Translations under genes and position numbers: made by a program
Assembly: GCF_019417665.1 (NCBI RefSeq)
Contig: NZ_DXUU01000034.1
Span: 1 to 33,138, forward strand
Direction of reading: 5' to 3'
Length of the DNA stretch: 33,138 bases
From: Ruminococcus sp.
GTDB taxonomy: Bacteria; Bacillota; Clostridia; Oscillospirales; Ruminococcaceae
Notes under the pieces: model-generated
The model's input: the letters and a program-made list of their open reading frames with translations, nothing else
Told to the model about the DNA's origin: nothing
Database searches by the model: none
In this document: positions 15,831 through 24,440 of the stretch, in pieces
How positions within the stretch are numbered: the first letter of the stretch is position 1
Layout of the letters: each line of letters begins with the position of its first letter

Positions 15831-17027
15831 ATGCTGACCCTGGATAAAATCTATCAAGCAAGCCATGTGCTGCGCAGTGTCATCCGTAAAACGGATCTGA
15901 TCCAAGCGCCGAAGCTTTGCCCAGACAGTGAACTTTATCTAAAAACTGAAAATTTACAGGTCACCGGTTCGTTTAAGGTTCGCGGTGCCTATTATATGAT
16001 GTCCCAGCTGACGCCGGAGGAAAAGGAACGGGGCGTGATTGCTTGTTCCGCCGGAAACCACGCCCAGGGTGTGGCGCTGGCAGCTTCCAAAAACAACATG
16101 AAAGCCCTCATCTGTCTGCCGGACGGTGCACCTATCTCCAAAGTAGAAGCTACCAAGAGCTACGGCGCAGAGGTATGCATGGTCAAGGGTGTTTACGACG
16201 ATGCATACAACAAGGCTGTGGAACTGCAAAAAGAACACAATTATACCTTTGTACACCCTTTTGACAATGAAAATGTTATTGCCGGTCAGGGTACTATCGG
16301 ACTGGAGATCCTCGACCAGATGCCGGATGTAGACGCAGTTATTGTACCTATCGGCGGCGGCGGCCTGATTTCCGGCGTGGCATTTGCCATCAAGAATCTG
16401 AACCCCAATATCAAAGTATACGGTGTACAAGCAAGCGGTGCGCCCAGCATGTATAAGTCTATCCACGACGACAAGATCACTTGTTTGAATTCCGTTTCCA
16501 CCATTGCAGACGGCATTGCTGTAAAGGAACCAGGACCTCATACCTTTGAGTATGTAAAGCAGTATGTGGACGAGATCGTCACGGTCACAGATGATGAAAT
16601 CTCTGCTGCCATCCTGGCGCTCATCGAAAAGCAGAAACTCATTGCCGAGGGTGCTGGTGCGGCGTCCGTAGCGGCGGCAATGTTCCATAAAGTGCCGGTA
16701 GAAGGCAAAAAGGTAGTCTGCCTGGTCTCCGGCGGTAACATTGATGTAACCATTCTTTCACGTGTCATCAAGCGCGGTCTGCTCATGTCCGGCAGAACTT
16801 GTATGCTGAACATTGAACTTCTGGACAAGCCTGGACAGCTCCGAGATGTTTCTCAGATCATCGCCGATATGGGCGGCAATGTCATTTCCATCCACCACGA
16901 GCGTGCCAATGAAGGCAGCGATGTCAATGGATGCTTTCTGCGTATTACTATGGAAACGAGAGACTATGCCCATATCCAAGAGATCCGCAGCGCACTGATG
17001 AAAGAGGGATTTCATCTCGTAGACTAA
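15831..17027 (+). CDS. ilvA: threonine ammonia-lyase (threonine dehydratase)
   Basis: A PLP enzyme that deaminates threonine to 2-oxobutyrate, the precursor of isoleucine. The 398-residue form has a fold-type II catalytic domain with the PLP Lys at 49 (GSFKVRGAYYM), the phosphate-loop SAGNHAQG (73-80), and the glycine loop IGGGGLISG. A single C-terminal ACT domain (about 325-398, starting MLNIELLDKPGQLRDVSQII) suggests allosteric control. Length and single ACT domain match the medium form (TdcB-like plus ACT) rather than the long E. coli IlvA. Its place beside leuB and ridA supports a biosynthetic role, but a catabolic one cannot be excluded. Confidence 0.93.
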   Translation: MLTLDKIYQASHVLRSVIRKTDLIQAPKLCPDSELYLKTENLQVTGSFKVRGAYYMMSQLTPEEKERGVIACSAGNHAQGVALAASKNNMKALICLPDGAPISKVEATKSYGAEVCMVKGVYDDAYNKAVELQKEHNYTFVHPFDNENVIAGQGTIGLEILDQMPDVDAVIVPIGGGGLISGVAFAIKNLNPNIKVYGVQASGAPSMYKSIHDDKITCLNSVSTIADGIAVKEPGPHTFEYVKQYVDEIVTVTDDEISAAILALIEKQKLIAEGAGAASVAAAMFHKVPVEGKKVVCLVSGGNIDVTILSRVIKRGLLMSGRTCMLNIELLDKPGQLRDVSQIIADMGGNVISIHHERANEGSDVNGCFLRITMETRDYAHIQEIRSALMKEGFHLVD

Positions 17028-17091
17028 CACATACCTCCTCCCTTTTGAAGGAGACTCTCATATTCAATTTCCACGAAAGGAAGTCTTTACT

Positions 17092-17469
17092 ATGGAAATC
17101 ATTTATACCAAAAATGCACCGGATGCCATCGGCCCCTATTCTCAGGCTGTAAAGATCGGCAATATGCTCTACACTTCCGGTCAGATCGCCATCAATCCAG
17201 CAAGTGGTGCCGTAGAAGCTGCTGATATTGTCGGTCAGTCCAAGCAGGTCATGGCAAATCTGAAAGCAGTTCTGGAAGCTGCTGGAACAAGCTTTGACAA
17301 GGTTGTCAAGACCACATGCTTCCTCAAAGACGTGGCACGGGATTTCGGCGCATTCAACGAAGTTTATGCAGAAGCTCTGGGCGATGCAAAACCTGCAAGA
17401 AGCTGCGTTGGCGTGGCTGATCTGCCAAAGGGCGTTCTGGTTGAAGTTGAGGTCATTGCTGCACTATAA
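17092..17469 (+). CDS. ridA: RidA family enamine/imine deaminase
   Basis: A 125-residue YjgF/YER057c/UK114 family protein. It has the family's conserved GPYSQAVKIGNMLYTSGQIAI near 14-34, R103 in PARSCVGVADLP, and E120 in EVEVIA, the residues used for imine hydrolysis in active RidA. RidA clears the reactive 2-aminocrotonate released by threonine dehydratase, which would otherwise damage PLP enzymes. Its place directly after ilvA makes functional sense. GAAAGGAAG precedes the ATG. It ends the operon that begins with leuB. Confidence 0.93.
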   Translation: MEIIYTKNAPDAIGPYSQAVKIGNMLYTSGQIAINPASGAVEAADIVGQSKQVMANLKAVLEAAGTSFDKVVKTTCFLKDVARDFGAFNEVYAEALGDAKPARSCVGVADLPKGVLVEVEVIAAL

Positions 17470-17501
17470 TCATTGCAAGGAAACCATTTGCTATATCATA
17501 C

Positions 17502-17546
17502 AAATCCTTCCGACTGCTGTACATACAGTTCCGGGAGGATTTTTTA
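17502..17546 (+). terminator. terminator after ridA
   Basis: AAATCCTTCC pairs with GGGAGGATTT (G-T pairs allowed), with an inner CTG...CAG extension, followed by a T run ending at 17546. Confidence 0.75.
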
Positions 17547-17603
17547 TACATTATACCCAAACTCCCTCCTTAAAAGTCTTTCTGTTTATGTAAAACATCA
17601 CGA

Positions 17604-17624
17604 TTTTATCGTTATACGATAAAA
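17604..17624. promoter_or_regulatory. palindromic operator candidate
   Basis: TTTTATCGT and ACGATAAAA, a perfect 9-bp inverted repeat with a 3-base centre, end 5 bases before the -35 box of the DUF2975/XRE/CPBP operon. The small XRE protein encoded downstream is the obvious candidate ligand, but that is inference. Confidence 0.6.
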
Positions 17625-17629
17625 TAATA

Positions 17630-17658
17630 TTGAAAAACGATATTAGCTGTGCTATAAT
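17630..17658 (+). promoter_or_regulatory. promoter of the DUF2975/XRE/CPBP operon
   Basis: TTGAAA (17630-17635), 17 bases, TATAAT (17653-17658). Confidence 0.85.
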
Positions 17659-17715
17659 AGAATCATCAAATCCGGCTGAATACAAGCCAAATTCTTATTT
17701 ATGGAGAAATTTCTT

Positions 17716-18294
17716 ATGAAAAACATCAATCGAGTGGTTTCTATCGTTTCAAAGGCTCTGGAAGTCCTGCATTGGGTCGGAGCAGCCAGTATGCTTGTGC
17801 TGCTGTTTTGCTCTATCTTTTCAAGAGAATGGATGAGCAGATTTCTCACTGGCAATGTATTCGCAGCAGAATCTGGTGATGTTTCCACCTATGGCTTTTC
17901 CCTTTCCCTGTTGAATGCAGACAGCACTGTCAATATGGCATCTCTTCGTATTTTTGCCATCGGGGCATTTTTGACGTTTATACTTATGGCAATGATCTTC
18001 CGAAATGTGTACCTGATCGTAAAAACTGCTCACGGAAAATCCTGGTTTTCAAAGGGGTGCACGCCATTTCAAAAGGATATCGTTCGCATGGTACGTGAGA
18101 TCGGTATTTTTTCCATCGGCATTCCTGTTCTGGGACTAATCTTCACGATTATTGCCCAGTTGGTTTCTGGTGTAGACTATGTAGAAGTCAGCGTCAATTT
18201 TAACAGTATTATTATGGGCATTCTCGTTCTCTGTTTGACTCAGGTTTTCGCTTATGGTGAAAAATTGGAAGAAGACACAAAAGGGCTAATTTAA
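17716..18294 (+). CDS. DUF2975 membrane protein
   Basis: A 192-residue protein with four predicted membrane segments, at roughly 22-40, 78-100, 132-155 and 168-185, in the arrangement of DUF2975 proteins. The short motif RNVYLIVKTAHGKSWFSKG is the cytoplasmic loop between helices 2 and 3. DUF2975 genes are commonly followed by a small YozG-type XRE regulator, as here (14 bases downstream); the pair is thought to be a sensor-regulator or immunity-like module, but its function is not established. The ATG at 17716 is preferred over 17701 because GGAG lies 9 bases upstream of it. Confidence 0.82.
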   Translation: MKNINRVVSIVSKALEVLHWVGAASMLVLLFCSIFSREWMSRFLTGNVFAAESGDVSTYGFSLSLLNADSTVNMASLRIFAIGAFLTFILMAMIFRNVYLIVKTAHGKSWFSKGCTPFQKDIVRMVREIGIFSIGIPVLGLIFTIIAQLVSGVDYVEVSVNFNSIIMGILVLCLTQVFAYGEKLEEDTKGLI

Positions 18295-18308
18295 GGAGGC
18301 GAACTTCA

Positions 18309-18524
18309 ATGGGACAAATCCTTCTGCGACTGGACCGCATGATGGTCGAACGAAAAATTTCTCTCAACGAACTGGCAGAACGTGTGGGAATTTCCAACGT
18401 GAACTTGTCAAAAATCAAAAACAACCACGTTACGGCAATCCGCTTTTCTACCCTTGCTGCAATCTGTGAAGTGCTGGAATGCACACCTGGCGATATTCTG
18501 GAATATCAAAAAGAAGAGGTATGA
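18309..18524 (+). CDS. small XRE-family (YozG-type) transcriptional regulator
   Basis: A 71-residue protein that is little more than one Cro/C1-type helix-turn-helix: KISLNELAERVGISNVNLSKIKNN (HTH about 18-41), then FSTLAAICEVLECTPGDIL, the typical end of the YozG-like family. AAGGAGG lies upstream. It partners the preceding DUF2975 gene, and its stop is next to the start of the CPBP protease gene. It may bind the palindrome at 17604-17624 and regulate its own operon. Confidence 0.9.
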   Translation: MGQILLRLDRMMVERKISLNELAERVGISNVNLSKIKNNHVTAIRFSTLAAICEVLECTPGDILEYQKEEV

Positions 18525-18526
18525 TA

Positions 18527-19219
18527 ATGAAAAAGTTTCTTCTATGCGTTCGAGATGTTTTTCTCATTTTACTTTTGACGCTCGTAAGTATGATGGTCGG
18601 CGGTATATGGTTGGATTCTTGGGAAATAAACAACATTGCCTTACCCTTACATTATTTTTTTGCGCCAATTATTTACCTCATTTTATTCCTTGTGGGATTT
18701 CGATGTATCAAAGGAAAAGTTTTTCATGATTCATTTAGAGCAGTTTCTTTTCCGCCGTCTTTTTCCAAGAGGTATTTTGGGTATGCCTTTGGCTTACTGG
18801 TATTATGTTCAGTCGGAGACATATTGGTTGGTGGAAAATTTATATTTCCTAAAATAGATACTTACCTCTTTGTGCAAAATATAGCTTCTTTCTTGGGTAC
18901 TTTTTTAATCGCTCCATTGATTGAGGAAATTGTATTCCGAGTTGTTATTTTAACGCAAATCGCAAAAAGATATGGTATTTTCACTGGGGTCACCGTTTCC
19001 TCTCTTCTTTTCGGAGCAGTCCATCTGATGAATGGCAGACTGGATTTCCTCAGCGCAATTCAGCTTGTCCTCAGTGGAACTCTCATGGGAATCCTTCTTA
19101 GTATTATGTATGTATCAGAAAAAACAGTGTGGGCAAGTTTTACAATTCACGCCTTGTATAATGGAATCGGAAGTATTGTTCCTATAGTAACAGCATCCGA
19201 AACGATCATCTCAGACTGA
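18527..19219 (+). CDS. CPBP family intramembrane metalloprotease
   Basis: A 230-residue multi-pass membrane protein of the CPBP (CaaX protease/bacteriocin-processing, Abi) family. The glutamate motif EEIVFR is at 133-138, the second motif FGAVH at 162-166, and the third H at 208 with N at 212 (HALYN), so the catalytic set is complete. Such proteins can confer bacteriocin self-immunity or process peptides. AGAGGT precedes the ATG at 18527. It is co-transcribed with the DUF2975/XRE pair. Oddly, the same frame stays open for another 108 codons after the TGA at 19217-19219 and encodes a likely membrane helix, so the protein may be C-terminally truncated by a recent stop. Confidence 0.88.
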   Translation: MKKFLLCVRDVFLILLLTLVSMMVGGIWLDSWEINNIALPLHYFFAPIIYLILFLVGFRCIKGKVFHDSFRAVSFPPSFSKRYFGYAFGLLVLCSVGDILVGGKFIFPKIDTYLFVQNIASFLGTFLIAPLIEEIVFRVVILTQIAKRYGIFTGVTVSSLLFGAVHLMNGRLDFLSAIQLVLSGTLMGILLSIMYVSEKTVWASFTIHALYNGIGSIVPIVTASETIISD

Positions 19220-19434
19220 CCAATCTATTTTGTTTCAAAAAATGACAATCAACTTATTACTGGTGGACAATATGGCATTGATTGCAGTTTATTCCATAAC
19301 ATTGCATACATCATCATAATCATTATCATGTTAGTGTCATTACACAAAAAAGTTCATCTCTACAAAAAGCATGGGAGAATCCCATTCACAATAATATCTA
19401 AAAATGGATTCCATTACATACAGCCCCACAATAC

Positions 19435-19475
19435 AAAAAAACGCAGGCATGTCACTTCACACGCCTGCGTTTTTC
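19435..19475. terminator. bidirectional terminator between the CPBP gene and the dockerin gene
   Basis: ACGCAGGC (19441-19448) pairs with GCCTGCGT (19463-19470), flanked by A6 and TTTT. The 215 bases between the CPBP stop and this hairpin hold only the in-frame extension of the CPBP reading frame. Confidence 0.88.
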
Positions 19476-19491
19476 TTTTAGGCTCTAAAAA

Positions 19492-21090
19492 TTACTTCAT
19501 GTACTTATCCCATGAAACACTGCCGCCGACAGATGCGGTTGCATAGTACATCAAAATGTGATATGCATCATCACCATTTATCATGCAGGAATCAGTTGCT
19601 CCTGTCTTAGAGCATGTGTCAATATCCGCAAGGAAGAAGGTCAGATCTTCCATATGAGGATCTGTGGAAGTGCCGCTATACAGTTTTGCGTCAGAACCGA
19701 CTGATTTTTTTGCATAGTAGAGCAGCGCCTCATAGGCATCGGACGCATCTACATTACCATCGTAGTTGATGTCGCCTTTCTTGCCGATCATAATTTTCTG
19801 GGTGACAGATTCACCTGTCTCCTTCCAGGTTAGTATAGAACCGTTGAAATAAAGCGGTGCATTGGAAGAAGAATAATAACCGTTCTCCGCCTGACTGGCA
19901 AAAAGCTGTTTCGGTGTCGCACTATAACAGTCCACCAGACGAGTGATGTCCACATTTTCTTCGGTTCTCTGTGCACCGGTTGTCTCATCAATTTCCGAAT
20001 AGGTCAGATCAGCGAGAATGGAATCAGAAAAGTCTGTTGCCCGAATGGTATGTGCATCGTGAGAAGCATAAAGTGCCGCTTCATCCTGTTCTGTGCTGGT
20101 GACACTTGCACTCTCTACACCTACAGCAATAGATGTTCCCAGTTTTTCCAGAGGATAATTTTTCTGCGTAGCGCTGGTCAGCTGACAGGGGATACCAGTC
20201 GTGGGATCTACCACATCAATAAAATCAATGTTATAAACGCCGCAGGGTGTGCCCTGTTCAATGACAACGTCCACCTGAAACAGCGGAAATTCATCAGAAG
20301 TATCGCCGAAGAAAGATGCACCGCTGGAAAGCTGTGATGTACCGGCAAGCCACAATACGCTATTGCAGGAGTCGGGAATCAGCGAACCCTCCGGCAATGT
20401 TGCATCATACCGTGGAATCGTTGCAGATATTTGCATCGTCAGAAAGCTCTTCTGATCGATATAATCAAAAGAATAAGTACCGCTGCCGTCTGCATTCTGT
20501 GTAACTGTACACACAAAAGTATTGCTGACTTTTCCCTTTTCTTCGTCTCGCTCCAGAATACCATCGCCGTCCTTGTCAATTCCTTCATAATAGGAAGCGT
20601 TGAATTTTACGCTGCCATCTCCGGTACTGTACAGCGTAGAACCAAAAATAGGATCACATGCAAATTCCCGGGTGGAAAAAGTAGGGCTGCCGCTGGAATA
20701 GCGGTCATTTCTCAGCGAACCAAAGCAGTACGGCACCAGACTGGTAGTAAAACTGCCTCGGCTGCTCTCATAAGTCTTTTCCTCGTCCAGACGGCTGCCG
20801 TTATCGCCAGTCACCATATTCTGAAAATACACATGGCTGCTGTCGCTGTCGAATTTCACGGTAGCTGCCCCGAAAGTATTGGCAGTACTTCCAGTGACGT
20901 AAACAGAAGCGGTAATGACAACATCACCGTTTGCCACTTCTTCTGCGGAAACAAAATTTCGATCCGGCACAAATCGCAAAGTGTATGGCAGTGTGTCCAT
21001 TGTGCCAGCAGCAGAAGCTGTCAGCGACTGCGGCAGAAGCATTGCTGCGGTAAGTGCAAATGCACTCACCATAGAAATTATTTTTTTCAT
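19492..21090 (-). CDS. secreted dockerin protein with a cohesin-like region
   Basis: A 532-residue exported protein. A Sec signal peptide (1 to about 28, ending ASA-AG) precedes a large beta-rich region (about 30-435). Parts of it resemble cohesin-like sandwiches (FGAATVKFDSD, and GVYNIDFIDV...LGTSIAVG near its end), but I see no certain enzyme domain. A C-terminal type I dockerin (about 437-532) has two calcium loops: GDINYDGNVDASDAYEALLYYAKKSVG and, after an insert, a Cys-containing second loop MINGDDAYHILMYYATASVG. An extra EF-hand-like DKDGDGILERDEE occurs near 180. Dockerins bind cohesins of scaffoldins, so the protein probably joins a cellulosome-like complex. No sugar-binding or catalytic family was recognised. 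Confidence 0.8.
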   Translation of the reverse strand: MKKIISMVSAFALTAAMLLPQSLTASAAGTMDTLPYTLRFVPDRNFVSAEEVANGDVVITASVYVTGSTANTFGAATVKFDSDSSHVYFQNMVTGDNGSRLDEEKTYESSRGSFTTSLVPYCFGSLRNDRYSSGSPTFSTREFACDPIFGSTLYSTGDGSVKFNASYYEGIDKDGDGILERDEEKGKVSNTFVCTVTQNADGSGTYSFDYIDQKSFLTMQISATIPRYDATLPEGSLIPDSCNSVLWLAGTSQLSSGASFFGDTSDEFPLFQVDVVIEQGTPCGVYNIDFIDVVDPTTGIPCQLTSATQKNYPLEKLGTSIAVGVESASVTSTEQDEAALYASHDAHTIRATDFSDSILADLTYSEIDETTGAQRTEENVDITRLVDCYSATPKQLFASQAENGYYSSSNAPLYFNGSILTWKETGESVTQKIMIGKKGDINYDGNVDASDAYEALLYYAKKSVGSDAKLYSGTSTDPHMEDLTFFLADIDTCSKTGATDSCMINGDDAYHILMYYATASVGGSVSWDKYMK

Positions 21091-21135
21091 AACTGTTATC
21101 CTTTCTTAAGCTTAAGGAGGAGAATGACAAATCGG

Positions 21136-22488
21136 TTATGCCGGATTCACCGGAACCAGCCGACGTTTTAATTTACGCATATCCAAAAAGTACACAGAGA
21201 TCAGCAGCACATCTGCAAAGACCCACGCCACCGGGCTTGCCATTGCTGCTGCGGTATAACCAAATACCGGTACAAATAAGAAGCATACCAGTGCACGTGC
21301 TGCCAGTTCGCTGACGCCTGCCATCATGGGCATCAAGCTGTATCCCATACCCTGGAGAGAATTCCGCAGGATGAAGAGCAGCCCCAACACCGGGAAGAAA
21401 ATGGCATTTATACGCATATACCGCACTGCCAGCGCAATGACTTCTGTTTCTGACGGATCGAGAAACAGATATGCTGTATACTTTCCAAGAAAGCAAAGAA
21501 ACAAAATGGAGAAAACACAGTACACCATAGAAACACGCAAACTGATACGAATACCATCCCGGATGCGATAGAACTGACCGGCACCGAGATTCTGACCGCA
21601 ATATGTCGCCATAGTGATGCCTAAAGATTCCAGCGGACCCATCACAATAGAGGCGATCTTCTGCGCTGCTGTAACGCTGGTAACTGCAACAGAACCCAGT
21701 GTATTTACGGAAGTTTGCAGAATAATGGAGCCAATGGCAGTGATGGAAAACTGCAGCGCCATGGGCAGACCGATGGAAAGCAGCCGCACGCAGCGCTTCA
21801 GTTCCACCTTCATTTCGCCATGTTGAAAACGCATGACTTCAAATTTCCGGTACAGATAAAACAGACAAAGGATACCCGAAACACCCTGAGAAATGACCGT
21901 TGCATAGCCTGCGCCAGCAACGCCGGTCTTCAGAACGATCAGGAAAATCAGATCCAAAATGATATTCAGAATAGACGCCACTGCCAAAAACAAAATAGGA
22001 GACTTGCTGTCACCCACTGCCCGCAGCATTGCCGCCAGCAGATTGTAGATCACTGAGGTGATAATACCGCCAAAGATCACAATGATATAATCATAGGCGT
22101 ACTGGTATATATCAGATGGTGTTTTCATCCAGTGGAGAATGGCACCTGTGGCGAACATCGTCACTATCGTAAGCAACACTGCAATGATACCGCTCAGATA
22201 ATAAGCATTTGCAATATACTTGCGCATACTCCTGTGGTCACCAGCACCGAATGCCTGTGCCACCGGAATGGAGAGACCAGTACAAATCCCCGTGGCAAAA
22301 CCCACCACAAGAAAGCTGATGGCACCAGTTGCACCGACACCTGCCAGTGCATCGGAACCCAGATAACGTCCGACAATTACCGTATCCACCATACTGTACA
22401 GCTGCTGTAAAATGTTTCCAAATACCATAGGGCCGCAGAACCGCAGAATCAGACCAAGAGGGCTGCCCACTGTCATATCCTTTGTCAT
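21136..22488 (-). CDS. MATE family efflux transporter
   Basis: A 450-residue transporter with 12 predicted membrane helices in two homologous halves. It shows the MATE signatures PMVFGNILQQLYSMVDTVIVGRYLG (broken here as positions 20-44) and, in the second half, PMALQFSITAIGSIILQ. Members export drugs or metabolites in exchange for Na+ or H+; the substrate cannot be told. GAAAGGAG precedes the start. The dockerin gene begins 45 bases downstream on the same strand, but the two look functionally unrelated. Confidence 0.93.
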   Translation of the reverse strand: MTKDMTVGSPLGLILRFCGPMVFGNILQQLYSMVDTVIVGRYLGSDALAGVGATGAISFLVVGFATGICTGLSIPVAQAFGAGDHRSMRKYIANAYYLSGIIAVLLTIVTMFATGAILHWMKTPSDIYQYAYDYIIVIFGGIITSVIYNLLAAMLRAVGDSKSPILFLAVASILNIILDLIFLIVLKTGVAGAGYATVISQGVSGILCLFYLYRKFEVMRFQHGEMKVELKRCVRLLSIGLPMALQFSITAIGSIILQTSVNTLGSVAVTSVTAAQKIASIVMGPLESLGITMATYCGQNLGAGQFYRIRDGIRISLRVSMVYCVFSILFLCFLGKYTAYLFLDPSETEVIALAVRYMRINAIFFPVLGLLFILRNSLQGMGYSLMPMMAGVSELAARALVCFLFVPVFGYTAAAMASPVAWVFADVLLISVYFLDMRKLKRRLVPVNPA

Positions 22489-22570
22489 AGAGAAACTCCT
22501 TTCGAAGCGTATCCGTGGGGGCTTCTCTGTCCGTCAGCGGCGTACGTTTCACTGAAATTCATGTTTCTCT

Positions 22571-22599
22571 ATTATAGCAACATCCTATGGTTTCGTCTA
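22571..22599 (-). promoter_or_regulatory. promoter of the MATE gene
   Basis: On the minus strand, TATAAT (22571-22576) with a weak -35 TAGACG (22594-22599), 17-base spacing. Confidence 0.55.
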
Positions 22600-22749
22600 G
22601 TCGCATTTCCGCCAAAGATTTCTGTATGAAACTACTACAGAATCGGCAAAATCACAAGAGTCTTGTCGTTTTTTAACGTATTACGGCACATTTATGACGC
22701 AGATTCCCTTCTTCGTGGAAAAGCATGGAATCCAGACAAAATACGTGGT

Positions 22750-22776
22750 TTTTCAGCCTTTTCATTTTGCTGAAAA
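22750..22776. promoter_or_regulatory. inverted repeat upstream of the DUF6514 gene
   Basis: TTTTCAGC (22750-22757) and GCTGAAAA (22769-22776) form a perfect 8-bp inverted repeat. It lies just before a TATGCT -10-like box, in the position of an operator. The rest of the 22600-22836 gap shows no gene. Confidence 0.4.
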
Positions 22777-22836
22777 TGTGCTATGCTTATCTTATCCCAT
22801 CGAAACAAATAGAAGAATTTATGAAAAGGGGTCTCA

Positions 22837-23199
22837 ATGATGATGCAAGCAAAACGACAACAATCCCACCATCCAACAAACGCCATCGTATACATGGAAG
22901 TCTATGGCAGCAACCGTGTGATCTACCGTGTCACTGCCGGAAGTGTTGTACAGGGAAAGACAGAAACACCAACATATGGTGTTACATTGGAGGACATGCG
23001 CAGCGGCGAGATTCATAGTATCGCTGACTTTTCCGAAGACCTGGAGCAGACCATTGTCTTTGCAAACGATCTGGTCGGCCGAGAAATACGTCCCTCCGGG
23101 TTATACGATGTGGCACTGGAATACTTGTGTGCCAACCTGATGCGCCAGACTGCACCCTCCCATCAGGTCTCATCCTCCCGTAAAATCTTTTCCCGATAA
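22837..23199 (+). CDS. DUF6514 family protein
   Basis: A 120-residue soluble protein. The central segment YGVTLEDMRSGEIHSIADFSEDLEQ (about 48-72) followed by a helix FANDLVGREIRPSGL matches the short DUF6514 proteins of Clostridia, which have no known function. Three consecutive ATGs open the frame; the first (22837) has AAAAGGGG 6 bases upstream. The last 12 codons overlap the 3' end of rarA on the opposite strand, so the tail SSSRKIFSR is also antisense to rarA. Confidence 0.7.
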   Translation: MMMQAKRQQSHHPTNAIVYMEVYGSNRVIYRVTAGSVVQGKTETPTYGVTLEDMRSGEIHSIADFSEDLEQTIVFANDLVGREIRPSGLYDVALEYLCANLMRQTAPSHQVSSSRKIFSR

Positions 23200-24437
23200 G
23201 CCGCAGCAGCCTGTTCCTGCCGATTATCCCCGAAGGTATAGTAGACTTTATCTTTCAGGACATCCGGCAGATACTGCTGCTTGACATAGTGATTGGGATA
23301 GTCATGGGGATAGCGATAGTGCTGTCCACGTACAGACGCTTCAGCACCATCGAAGTGTTTATTTTGCAAATGTCTGGGGAAATCTGGTGCACCGTATTCT
23401 TCCACATCCGCCATCGCCCGATCCATTGCTTCGTAGGCACTGTTAGACTTTGGCGACGTGGCAAGGAGTACAACGGCCTCCCCAATAGGAATACGAGCTT
23501 CGGGCAGCCCTAGCTGCAAAGCGCTGTCCACACAAGCTTTTGTAATAACGATTGCCTGAGGATAAGCAAGACCCACATCCTCAGCGGCAATGACAAGAAG
23601 CCGCCGACAGACCGACAGCAAGTCATCTGCTTTCAAAAGCCGTGCCGCATAGTGCAGAGCAGCATTTTCATCAGAGCCACGGATGGATTTTTGCAGTGCA
23701 GACAACAAATCATAGTGCTGATCATTGTCCCTGTCATAGCGCATATTGCTGCGTTGAGTCAGTTCCTTTGCCAGTTCCTCAGAAATCACAATTCCGCTGT
23801 CTGTATGTTCTCCGGAAAGCACAATGAGTTCCACGGTGTTCATAGCTTTACGCACGTCACCGCCGCAGCCGCATGCGATCCAGCCACAGACACCCTCTGC
23901 CAAGTGAATCTCTTCCTCCAGCTGCTCTTCCATACAGTGAAAGCCTCTCGCCACAGCACGTTCCAATTCTTCCGGCGGCACTGGCTTGAACTCAAACACC
24001 GTTGAACGGCTAATGAGTGCATTATACACCGCAAAATAAGGATTTTCTGTGGTGGATGCAATAAGGGTAATTTGCCCGTTTTCCATATATTCCAGCAGAA
24101 GCTGCTGCTGCTTTTTGTTGAAATACTGAATTTCGTCCAAATAGAGCAATATGCCATTCATGCCGGAAAAGGTCCCCACCTCTGCCACTACATCACGAAT
24201 ATCTGCCGTAGAAGCGGATGTTCCGTTGAGCTTATGAAGCGTCATGGAAGTGCTGTCTGCAATGATCCTGGCAACGGTGGTTTTCCCCACGCCGGAGGGC
24301 CCGTAAAAGATCATATTGGGCACTTTTCCGCTTTCGATGATCCGCCGCAGGGGTTTCCCAGGTGCTAACAGCTGGCGCTGTCCGACAACATCATCCAGCG
24401 TATGGGGACGAATGGCATCGGCAAGAGGTGTATGCAT
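23163..24437 (-). CDS. rarA: replication-associated recombination protein A (RarA/MgsA)
   Basis: An AAA+ ATPase of the RarA/MgsA/WRNIP1 family that acts at stalled replication forks. The 424 residues fit the family. Walker A GPSGVGKT is at 46-53 and Walker B GILLYLDEIQ at 95-104, with the sensor STTENPYFAV next. The C-terminal MgsA domain carries KSIRGSDENAALHYAARLL and LPEARIPIGEAVVLLATSPKSN. The family's N-terminal PLADAIRPHTLDDVVGQ is intact. It starts 3 bases after the glyA stop with no clear ribosome binding site, suggesting translational coupling. Its 3' end overlaps the DUF6514 gene by 37 bases. Confidence 0.95.
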   Translation of the reverse strand: MHTPLADAIRPHTLDDVVGQRQLLAPGKPLRRIIESGKVPNMIFYGPSGVGKTTVARIIADSTSMTLHKLNGTSASTADIRDVVAEVGTFSGMNGILLYLDEIQYFNKKQQQLLLEYMENGQITLIASTTENPYFAVYNALISRSTVFEFKPVPPEELERAVARGFHCMEEQLEEEIHLAEGVCGWIACGCGGDVRKAMNTVELIVLSGEHTDSGIVISEELAKELTQRSNMRYDRDNDQHYDLLSALQKSIRGSDENAALHYAARLLKADDLLSVCRRLLVIAAEDVGLAYPQAIVITKACVDSALQLGLPEARIPIGEAVVLLATSPKSNSAYEAMDRAMADVEEYGAPDFPRHLQNKHFDGAEASVRGQHYRYPHDYPNHYVKQQYLPDVLKDKVYYTFGDNRQEQAAAAYREKILREDET

Positions 24438-24440
24438 CGC

